From: Symbiodinium natans
Taxonomy: Eukaryota > Sar > Dinophyceae > Suessiales > Symbiodiniaceae
Assembly: GCA_905221605.1 (NCBI GenBank)
Contig: CAJNDS010002539.1
Coordinates: 124,001 to 188,000, forward strand
Reading direction: 5' to 3'
DNA length: 64,000 nt
Shown: positions 57,440 through 64,000 of the stretch, one piece after another
How the letters are laid out: each line of letters opens with the position of its first letter
How positions within the stretch are numbered: the stretch's first letter is position 1
Notes under the pieces: generated by a model
The model's database searches: none
What the model was told of the DNA's origin: nothing
The model's input: the letters and a program-made list of their open reading frames with translations, nothing else
Made by a program: the position numbers and the translations under genes

Positions 57440-57522
57440 CTATATATAGTTATATTTATTTATGTTTTTGTTTTTAGTTTTTTTGCGCGGGGTGGGGAGG
57501 CGAGTTCTTAAGCAATTCGTAG
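57361..57522. mobile_element. Family A element with GTAA target duplication
   Basis: ctactatctgcttaagaagc ... gagttcttaagcaattcgta-g, with a (TA)n centre. Flanked by GTAA on both sides (57357-57360 and 57523-57526). The left GTAA can serve as the 5' splice site, so the intron would restore the original sequence. Confidence 0.8.
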
Positions 57523-57606
57523 GTAAGGCGGGATGCTACGCTTTGCCATGAGCTCTCACCTTTTCACCTCGGTCAGGCCGGTTTGGCCTCTTCACGAAAA
57601 GCGTGA
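57523..57606 (+). CDS. Terminal exon after a family A element, unknown
   Basis: Reads VRRDATLCHELSPFHLGQAG then LASSRKA with TGA at 57604-57606, starting at the first base after the element's TAG. Confidence 0.45.
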   Translation, partial: VRRDATLCHELSPFHLGQAGLASSRKA

Positions 57607-57799
57607 GGAGGTTTAGAGAGTGCTTTGCCGATGGGCAATGCAAAAAACAAAGGCACGTCTCTGCATTCTGCAAAGTGGTGCGGACAGGAAACCCGGAACT
57701 AAATCGAAATTGTGTTGAACAATGCTAGACTCCTAGACCCTAAGCCCTGAATGCTATGCTGCTTCTCGTGCCCTTGCATCGCGAGACCCTTGGGGATGC

Positions 57800-57860
57800 C
57801 ACGGCAGAGAGAGGGAGAGAGAGAGAGAGAGAGAGTGAGAGAGACTGAGGGAGAGAAACC
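57800..57860. repeat. GA microsatellite
   Basis: gagagagggagagagagaga; open frames through it are artefacts. Confidence 0.85.
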
Positions 57861-57980
57861 CCCGAAGTGTGGCGCAGGCTGCTGCTGTAAGCAGGTGGCT
57901 TTTTCGCTGCAAACGATAAACTCACCAGTGTGAGCTAGAGAGTTTAAGCCCGAGTATTTGGGTTCTTCGCCTTATGACTT

Positions 57981-58063
57981 CCCAGCTCTTCCAAACCCCT
58001 GAGTTTAGGAAAAAATCCCAATTCATACTAAGTTCCTTAATTAAGGGGTTTTGGAAGATCTGG
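57981..58063. mobile_element. Short family D element
   Basis: cccagctcttccaaacccct ... aaggggttttggaagatctg-g. Followed by acag then tccctgcag acceptors. Confidence 0.75.
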
Positions 58064-58079
58064 ACAGATGTCCCTGCAG

Positions 58080-58140
58080 GCACCGCACTGTGGCAGCGCG
58101 ACGCCACGGCGGCAACCTGCTTGCAGTTGTTTGCACGGGG
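58080..58140 (+). CDS. Short exon, unknown
   Basis: Acceptor atgtccctgcag, then TALWQRDATAATCLQLFARG before a G-run. Confidence 0.4.
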
Positions 58141-58295
58141 GGAAGGGGGGGGGAAGGGGGTCGGTACCCCAAACTCTATACACATTGTGTGTCTTCTACG
58201 TACATACATAGACATGTATATATATATATATACGTACATGTATAAAGAGCATACCGAAAAGAAGAGACCCAAGAAGTGACTCCAAATTGGAGTAG

Positions 58296-58464
58296 CCCAT
58301 CGCCAGCAGATTTTGCGAGGCTCCTGGTCCAGTACCGGCGGCTTATGGCCAACTACGTCTACATTCCTTTCCTACCATCGAAAGAAGACGCGCCACCTGA
58401 AGAAAAAAATGGCGAAGCTGGCAGCCTTGATTTAGGACTAAGGGCTGTTAGCCAGCTTGGCAGG
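58296..58464 (+). CDS. Exon, unknown
   Basis: After acceptor aattggagtag the frame reads SPADFARLLVQYRRLMANYV, then YIPFLPSKEDAPPEEKNGEA and GSLDLGLRAVSQLG. Ends at a family J element. Clear amphipathic helix and acidic linker. One of the better single islands. Confidence 0.6.
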
Positions 58465-58603
58465 CATATGGGCATTTCCCAGAACAGGGGAACCCCTAGT
58501 AGCGACGGTGCAGTCGCATTCCCGTCTCAGGCAGTTGCATAGCACGGGTTCGAAAAACAGGGGTACCCCTAGTATTCCCCGATTCTTGCAAACCCCCATA
58601 TAT
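58465..58603. mobile_element. Family J element
   Basis: catatgggcatttcccagaa ... attcttgcaaacccccatat; internal direct pair of acaggggaacccctagta. The reverse strand reads YMGVCKNRGILGVPLFFE. Confidence 0.7.
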
Positions 58604-58763
58604 GTACATATATAGATGTACACAAAGATGTATTTACTATATATATATATATATATATATGCAAGCATTTACATTAAAATTATTTGTTTAATCCTCTATT
58701 CGCTGCAAGTTTTGGAGGAAAAGGGCTTACAGTTGTTTTCCTGATATCGAGTTTAGTGTCTCC

Positions 58764-59028
58764 ATGAAAAATCCACCATATACTGCCCAAGATGTTTCCT
58801 GTAAGGCCGTGCTGCGTCTGCAGGGATCGTTGCGAACGGGAGACAGGAGTATTGGAGACCCTAGACTGCATGCCACGCCGCAAGCCCTCTCTCCTCTTGA
58901 AGCGATCAACACGAGGAGCACGCGATGTTGGACACACCCGATTGACATACCCTAAGCCCTTTACCCTGTACAAACCCTTTCGTCCATCAGTCGACACCCA
59001 ACCCGGGCAAGTAGAAGTGGGCAATTAA
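58764..59028 (+). CDS. Open region, two competing frames
   Basis: Frame 1 (ATG 58764): KNPPYTAQDVSCKAVLRLQG, to TAA 58955. Frame 2 (58792): PVRPCCVCRDRCERETGVLE then TLDCMPRRKPSLLLKRSTRG, to 59028. Frame 2 has a Cys cluster. Not resolved. Confidence 0.35.
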
Positions 59029-59049
59029 GTTTCAACCCGAAACTCGAAG

Positions 59050-59128
59050 CCCTAAACCCTAAACCCCAAACCCCAAACCCCAAACCCCAAACCCCAAACC
59101 CTAAACCCTAAACCCTAAACCCCAAGCC
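59050..59128. repeat. CCCTAAA/CCCCAAA tract
   Basis: Includes five consecutive CCCCAAA units. A family C remnant follows at 59345-59401. Confidence 0.9.
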
Positions 59129-59659
59129 CATCAATCAACAGCGGGCGCTCTCTGCTCCGGAACCCTGCCATGGCAGTGCAAGCAGGTGCTTGCGCAAGAG
59201 GGCGACAGGGCTCCGAAACCTAAGGCTAGGGTTTAGGGTTTAGGGTTTAAGGTTTAGGGTTTAGGGTTTAGGGTTTCCCAAGCCTGGGTACCGTGCGGAC
59301 CACATGAACCCTAATAGGGTTTATGGTTCATAGACCCTCACAGGTTGGAATGTTCTCCCTTCTTCTAACAGTCCTTAATGATATCACCGGGAACATCCCA
59401 ACTTATTGGCCCAAACCCTAAACCTTAAGCCCTAAACCCTAAGCCCTAAACCCTACTAGTAGTACCGGGTGTCTGACTCCCAAGTTGAGGGGGGTTCCTT
59501 TGCCATCAAGCTGGGCCCGGGCCTTCGTCATGTGCCCGGGGGCACCCGCGGAGCCCTTTCCACCCCTTAATTAAGGGTTTAGGGTTTAGGGTTTAGGGTT
59601 TAGGGTTCAGGGTTCAGGGTTCAGGGTTCAGGGTTCAGGATTTAGGGTTTAGGGTTTAG

Positions 59660-59813
59660 ACATTAAATTGTATAGGGGCCCTGAATATGCTTAAAGGATG
59701 ATGCCTTAGATTTCATAGGGACTCTTTATATGATTAAAGGAAGATACCTTAAATGATACACTTAACATGATTTACGGTATATTCCTTAGTTAAGAAGTAT
59801 TGGGCTCTTTGGG
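59660..59813. mobile_element. Family B element whose left end is replaced by a telomere tract
   Basis: TTTAGGG units to 59659 are joined directly to acattaaattgtataggggc ... aagaagtattgggctctttg-gg. Confidence 0.7.
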
Positions 59814-59903
59814 CATGTCGCGAACTGACCATGTCCAAACTCGCGATGCAGGTCGCAGCCTGTGGCCAGCGTCCAAATACAAGCAACCCTAAACCCTAAA
59901 CCC

Positions 59904-60050
59904 GATAAACCAACATTCCAGCCAGAAAAACAGATTCCGCGGCAGCTGCACATCTTCATTCAAGTAGGGGCTAACTTTGTGGTCTGCGGCGGCACCCAGC
60001 TGTCAGCTAGTACCCCGAGCTGGGGCTTCCGAAGTCAGCAGCTGAGCTAA
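59904..60050 (+). CDS. Terminal exon, unknown
   Basis: Reads DKPTFQPEKQIPRQLHIFIQ, then VGANFVVCGGTQLSASTPSW and GFRSQQLS, TAA at 60048-60050. RQLHIFIQVGANFVVCGGTQ looks like a beta-strand core. A good island after a short CCCTAAACCC. Confidence 0.55.
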   Translation, partial: DKPTFQPEKQIPRQLHIFIQVGANFVVCGGTQLSASTPSWGFRSQQLS

Positions 60051-60318
60051 GTCCCTCCCCACCACATCGATTTCTGAACCTGTCCGAGGGGAGGGAGGGT
60101 GGCGACGCTAGGCAGGAAACCCAATATGGACTCGCATGAAGTCCCCAAGCCCTCTCGACACTAGACTTGTTTGGCGTACAACTTGGAGTCGCATGGGTGC
60201 TTGTAAGCAGGGTTATAAGTACCCTAAGCCTACAGGCGCAGGCTTCACTCCCATCCACCACTTCACCGACCTTCAGCCGGAGCCGCCGGCGACGCTGCTA
60301 GGCCTTGGGCCATAGAAT

Positions 60319-60591
60319 GCCCAGATCTTCCAAAGCCCCTGAATTCAGGAATATGTTTAGGGTTTAGGGAATTAGGGTATAGGTAGGGTTTAGGTTTAGG
60401 GTTTAGGGTTTAAGGGTTTAGGGTTTATGGGGTTTAGGCTTTAAGGAATATGCCCTAATGTAGACTAAGGATCATACTTATGAAGTAGGGTACATTCCTT
60501 AGTTAAGGACCATGCCCTAATGTATGCTAAGGATCATAATCATGAATTAGGGGCATGTTTCCTTAATTAAGCTATTTCGGAAGATCTGGGT
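60319..60591. mobile_element. Family D element carrying an internal telomere tract
   Basis: Ends gcccagatcttccaaagccc and gctatttcggaagatctggg. TTTAGGG units occupy about 60354-60440. The rest is two tandem copies of the ccctaatgta..ggatcata core. Confidence 0.8.
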
Positions 60592-60608
60592 GGTTCCCAG
60601 GGGTCATA

Positions 60609-60723
60609 CTTTGAGAGCCCTTAATACGCCCTTAGATTACGGAGCGTGTACCTTAGATGATATAGGGCTCCTTAGTGTGATTTAGGGTCTATTCTTGAAT
60701 TGAGGAATCTTGGGCTCTTTGGG
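60609..60723. mobile_element. Diverged family B element
   Basis: ctttgagagcccttaatacg ... gaggaatcttgggctctttg-gg. Confidence 0.65.
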
Positions 60724-60971
60724 GAGTGTATGCCTTGCTTATAATAATGTATCATTTCAAGGCATTTTGGCCCTTAATTCAGGGGGGATTTAGGGGCTCT
60801 CTGGGCTTATGCCAACGCGAAAAGGACCTGCAACCTGTTTGTTGTTGGCGCATGGGGGGGAAGGTTCCGAACCCTAAACCCTAAACCCAGTTCAGGTCTA
60901 TAGATCTCCAACTCGAACAGCTCTTCAAGGTGCCCGGAAGGTGCCATTAAAGAATATGCCCAGCTCAGAGG

Positions 60972-61170
60972 TCCAAAGAGCCCAACATCCCTTAGTTAAG
61001 GAATTGACCCCAAAGAGCCCAATATAGCTTAATTAAGGACTATACCTTAAATCAGATTAAGGATAGCATTATGATTTAAGGTAAGTTCCTTAACTAAGCA
61101 ATATTGGGCACTTTGGGACCTCAGATCATATACTCAGGGTCCCGATATCATTTCAGGTATACTCCTTAAT
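60972..61170. mobile_element. Family B element inserted into another family B element
   Basis: Outer left arm gtccaaagagcccaacatcc ... gaattga (to 61006). Inner full element 61008-61117 (cccaaagagcccaatatagc ... gggcactttggg). Outer right arm tcagatcatatactcagggt ... ccttaattaag. The inner copy is flanked by acc. Confidence 0.8.
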
Positions 61171-61207
61171 TAAGTGGGGTAGAAAGGGTTTAGGGTTTAG
61201 GGTTGGC

Positions 61208-61329
61208 TCTCGGAGAGTATTTCCAGCTCAGAGGAATTGAGCCTTCAAGACGCCTTCAAAGCCCTTCAGAGCCAGGTCAAGGCTTCGTCCCACCGGACTT
61301 CAGCACGCTTTGTGCCCAGGGCCTTCGGG
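61208..61329 (+). CDS. Exon, unknown
   Basis: Reads LSESISSSEELSLQDAFKAL, then QSQVKASSHRTSARFVPRAF-G, ending at GG|GTTTAG. Strong acidic-helix signature. No AG directly before it (preceded by TTTAGGG then ttggctc). Unknown family. Confidence 0.55.
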
Positions 61330-61460
61330 GGTTTAGGGCTTAGGGTTTAGGGCTTAGGGCTTAGGTTTTGGGTGTATAGGGTTTAGGGCGACTTGTAGCT
61401 TGCACACCAGGAGACCTGAAGCAACAAAATGGTGACAACCAGGAGCTCCGGGATTAAGGT

Positions 61461-61661
61461 TTGCGTGTGCCTTTGGTGCGTAGAGGGATGAAGGCCGCTT
61501 TGCACGGTCTCCTCTTCGATTCGATGCGTCCACAACCGAGAAAGAGATCGGAGCGTCGAATAGCAGTACTGGTGCACCCTCCTTCCTGTGTCTTTCAGAG
61601 ACCTTTGCATAAGTCACCACAATGCCACAATGCTGCCCTCACCGGCAGCGGCAGACTTTGA
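61461..61661 (+). CDS. Open frame, unknown, strand uncertain
   Basis: Reads VPLVRRGMKAALHGLLFDSM, then RSERRIAVLVHPPSCVFQRP, to TGA. Two minus frames are open as well. Confidence 0.3.
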   Translation: MRVPLVRRGMKAALHGLLFDSMRPQPRKRSERRIAVLVHPPSCVFQRPLHKSPQCHNAALTGSGRL

Positions 61662-62068
61662 AACAGCCCTCGCAATCTGGCGTCTGGCATGAGACGATCG
61701 ATATGCGTGCGCACGCGCATCAGGCACATTGCTGAGAACCAGTTTTCAGAATAGGCAGGCCTGAGATTTGTACATATATATTTTTTTTCTAGAACATAAC
61801 TTCCCCCCTCCTCTCCTCCCCCCCCCCCCCCGACAAAAAACAAGAAACAACGAAGCCCTAAGCCTCTGAGGGGTGGGATCCGCGCTCTGCTGGCGAGACT
61901 AGTGAAGCAGGTCCCGGCTAGGGCTACGAGACGTGTTCGAGGGTTTATATAGGGTTTAGGGTTTTTGGGCCTTCTGAAAAGCACGAAACCTTCAACCCTT
62001 GGAATCCCTGCTCACTGGTTCGTCCAGTTGGGTGGGTGCCGAAAATATCCTGGTTTAGGGTTTAGGGT

Positions 62069-62266
62069 TTGGGGGTTTCGAGACGTCACGGCTTCAAGTT
62101 CGAGCGAGTTTGGCACGTATGGGTCGCAAGAGATTCTAGGCCAAGGGAGGTTTGGCGCTTAAACCTTGGTTCTGGGATCGGAAAAAGGGGGCTTGAGGTT
62201 ACGAAGCTTCTGGAACGAGCACCCCGACACATTGACCATGTTCATTGGGTCGGATTAGTCTGTTGA
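62069..62266 (+). CDS. Open frame, unknown
   Basis: Reads SRRHGFKFERVWHVWVARDS, then RPREVWRLNLGSGIGKRGLE and RAPRHIDHVHWVGLVC, TGA. Trp/Arg/His-rich; begins in a TTTGGGGG tract. Could be one terminal exon. Confidence 0.4.
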   Translation: MGVSRRHGFKFERVWHVWVARDSRPREVWRLNLGSGIGKRGLEVTKLLERAPRHIDHVHWVGLVC

Positions 62267-62297
62267 GGGTTCAAAAGTTCATGATCCTTCTTGAACC

Positions 62298-63110
62298 CTA
62301 CAGTAAACCCCAGAAAGTTGGAACATGGTTTAAAACCCCAAATCCCAAAGCCTTAAACCCTAAACGGATGATTCTGAGCTTGGCTTCCCTTTAGAGTGCC
62401 TTTTGGGTATGGGTTATCTAAGTTCTAGAGATATGTGGGGTATGGTTTCTAGTCCAGCTAGAGGGGTCTAGACGTCAGGGCTTTGACGGGGCGACGATGG
62501 GATGACGACGGCGCGACGACGGGGTGGCGACGGGGCGACGACGGTGTGACGACGGCGCGACGACAGGGTGCGATGGCGCGACGACGGGGTGACGACGGGG
62601 GGACGACGGCTGTCGCGCCGTCGTCACGCCGTCGTCGCGCCGTCGTCCCGCCGTCGTCCCGCCGTCGTCCCGCCGTCGTCCCGCCGTCGTCCCGCCGTCG
62701 CCCCGCCGTCGCCCCGCCGTCATAAGGCCTAGTTTGGGCTTAAACTAGGCCTTATGACGGTGTGACGACGGCGCGACGACGGCGCGACGACGACGCGACG
62801 ACGGCTCGACGACGGCGCGACAGCCGTCGTCCCCCCGTCGTCCCTCCGTCGTCCCCCCGTCGTCCCCCCGTCGTCCCCCCGTCGTCCCCCCGGCGTCCTG
62901 CCGTCGTCCCTCCGTCATCCTGCCGTCGTCCCTCCGTCGTCTTGCCCTCGTCCCTCCGTCGTCCCACCATCGTCCCTCCGTCGTCCCACCGTCGTCCCTC
63001 CGTCGTTTTGCCGTCGTCCTACTTTTGTTGTGTGGACTAACACATATCTTTAGAACTTAGATAAGGTATGGGGATAAGGATGTTCCAGCTTTTTGGAGTC
63101 TACAGTAAAG
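62298..63110. mobile_element. Large fold-back element built from a GACGACGGC minisatellite
   Basis: Outer inverted ends: tacagtaaaccccagaaagt (62299) against ctttttggagtctacagta (63088-63106). A second inverted pair lies at ttatctaagttctagagata (62415) and tatctttagaacttagataa (63045). Inside, GACGACGGC-type units run outward then inverted as GCCGTCGTC units twice (62480-62720 and 62757-63020), separated by the palindrome taaggcctagtttgggctta. No coding capacity is credible despite open frames on both strands. Confidence 0.85.
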
Positions 63111-63229
63111 CCTAAGCCCTATCATTACCCCGAAGGACTCGGACCTACTATAGAGGCAACCCAGGGCTCCTTCTGAGTCTATAGTTTGAGCATATTTACT
63201 AGCCGTTGGGATGTTTGGCATGTTCCCTT

Positions 63230-63333
63230 ACTCGCTAATGATAAGTAGGGTTACAAGTATCCGGAAGAGGGTTATACGTATAGTTACCATACTTATAACC
63301 TTACTTGTCACTGCCCCCCATGAACCTCCAAGA
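63230..63333. mobile_element. Family E element, left end eroded
   Basis: gataagtagggttacaagta ... ccccccatgaacctccaag. Confidence 0.7.
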
Positions 63334-63414
63334 ATGGGGTTGAAAAAAGGATCCCTAAACCCTACACTCTACACCCTAAACCCTAAACCCTGAACCCTAA
63401 ACCCCCCCCTCAAG

Positions 63415-63510
63415 CCCGGTCGCAGACGGACTCGATGCAGAAAGCTGCCAGCTTCGGAGAGCAGGCCTGGGGCTGTCAAAAGGCTCTAGGCCTCCAGGAT
63501 GCTGCAGGAC
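63415..63510 (+). CDS. Exon, unknown
   Basis: After acceptor cccccctcaag the frame reads RSQTDSMQKAASFGEQAWGC then QKALGLQDAAG, up to GTAGGG (63511). Helical, and only this frame is sensible. Confidence 0.55.
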
Positions 63511-63515
63511 GTAGG

Positions 63516-63720
63516 GTTTAGGGTTTAGGGTTTTATGTTTAGGGTTTAGGGTTTAGGGTTTAGAGTTTAGGGCTACAGGGTGTAGGGATGCTGAGGGGTC
63601 GGTGAAGGGTTCTGGGTCGAGTGTTGCTTTTGAATGGATTTTGCATTCACAGGGCGGGCGCCGGGGGGAGGGGGGGAGGGGGGGTTTAGGGTTTAGGGTT
63701 TAGGGTTCAGCGCCAAATTT
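63516..63720. repeat. TTTAGGG tracts with G-rich spacer
   Basis: Two tracts (63513-63575, 63684-63712) around a 110-bp spacer ending in gggggagggggg. No gene seen to 63800. Confidence 0.85.
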
Positions 63721-63798
63721 TCCAGACCTTGGGCTGGCTGTGACATGACGCGGCCATGTTCACAGTAGGGACACGTGACCGAAGCACCGCAAGATGCC

Positions 63799-63940
63799 CC
63801 TAAACCCTAAACCCTACACCTACAACCCTAAACCCTAAACCCTGAACCCTGAACCCTGAACCCTAAACCCCAAACCCTAAACCCTAAACCCTAAACCCTA
63901 AACCCTAAACCTAAACCCCTAAACCCCCAAACCCTAAACT
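63799..63940. repeat. CCCTAAA/CCCTGAA tract
   Basis: About 18 units with a short CCCTGAA sub-block. Confidence 0.9.
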
Positions 63941-63957
63941 TTCGTTCGTGCTTGGGC

Positions 63958-64000
63958 AGTGTGATCTGGGCCGTGCGATCTACACTCCTTCGCCAAGGCT
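63958..64000 (+). CDS. Exon fragment cut by the window edge
   Basis: After acceptor cgtgcttgggcag the frame reads CDLGRAIYTPSPR. Truncated; unknown. Confidence 0.35.

Noticed and set aside
62475-63040. Arg/Asp- and Pro/Ser-rich open frames of 70-90 codons
   Set aside because: They are produced by the GACGACGGC minisatellite on both strands; no initiation context or non-repeat sequence supports them.
1-64000. Dinoflagellate spliced-leader relics or SL RNA genes
   Set aside because: I looked for the core of the dinoflagellate spliced leader (ccgtagccattttggctcaa) and saw no convincing copy.

Overview
Organism. The window looks like nuclear DNA of a dinoflagellate, most likely a Symbiodiniaceae-type alga. 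The reasons are: (1) short tracts of the plant/alveolate telomere repeat TTTAGGG/CCCTAAA occur every few hundred bases, in both orientations, over the whole 64 kb; (2) coding sequence is only visible as islands of about 30-400 bp separated by repeat-filled introns; (3) several junctions only work with GC or GA donors beside GT, a known dinoflagellate habit; (4) two elements encode the 'MGVSE.. / MGVCKNRG' peptide that I remember as repeat noise in Symbiodinium gene models. No prokaryotic gene organisation, rRNA, tRNA, CRISPR or virus gene was found. Almost all believable coding islands read on the + strand. The species call is inference.

Repeats. At least ten families of short (60-210 bp), mostly palindromic, MITE-like elements are scattered through the sequence. 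I name them by terminal sequence: A (ctactatttgcttaag...), B (cccaaagagcccaata...), C (tgggatgttcccccttat...), D (cccagatcttccaaa...), E (ctacttggaggttcatgg...), F (ctaggacccagagtaagc...), G (gggtccatgtacct / ggaccctaagtacct), H (gtagtataggggtcgga...), I (gtgggtggttgtcaaaa...) and J (atatgggggtttccgaga...). Several have ends that read CTAC...GTAG or otherwise finish in AG, and coding islands start directly at that AG. They therefore look like introners: transposons that supply introns.

0.3-3.3 kb: several exon islands of unknown genes plus one copy of nearly every element family. 3.3-20.6 kb: cysteine-rich exons followed by repeated modules that I match to the C-terminal domain of collagen triple helix repeat-containing protein 1 (CTHRC1). 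Modules come in the order TFTK / LRV..C..W / DGK.C / G.C.G / D.FTGW, and at least three of the last type are present, so this is a tandem array of secreted CTHRC1-like genes. 20-31 kb: further Cys-rich exons and unrelated islands. 31-40 kb: long telomere-repeat blocks, a few islands, many A and B elements. 40-48.4 kb: zinc-ribbon exon, a four-exon phase-consistent gene piece (44.6-45.4 kb), and a possible heme-peroxidase exon (48.23 kb).

49.5-56.0 kb: the best gene. Fifteen exons can be chained in one reading frame into a 515-residue acidic coiled-coil protein ending in a CaaX box (CVIS), so probably farnesylated and membrane-anchored. 56-64 kb: more single exons, nested elements, and an 800-bp fold-back element built from a GACGACGGC minisatellite.

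Limits. Exon edges are my reading of open frames and splice dinucleotides; without transcripts most single islands remain tentative, and confidences are set accordingly.
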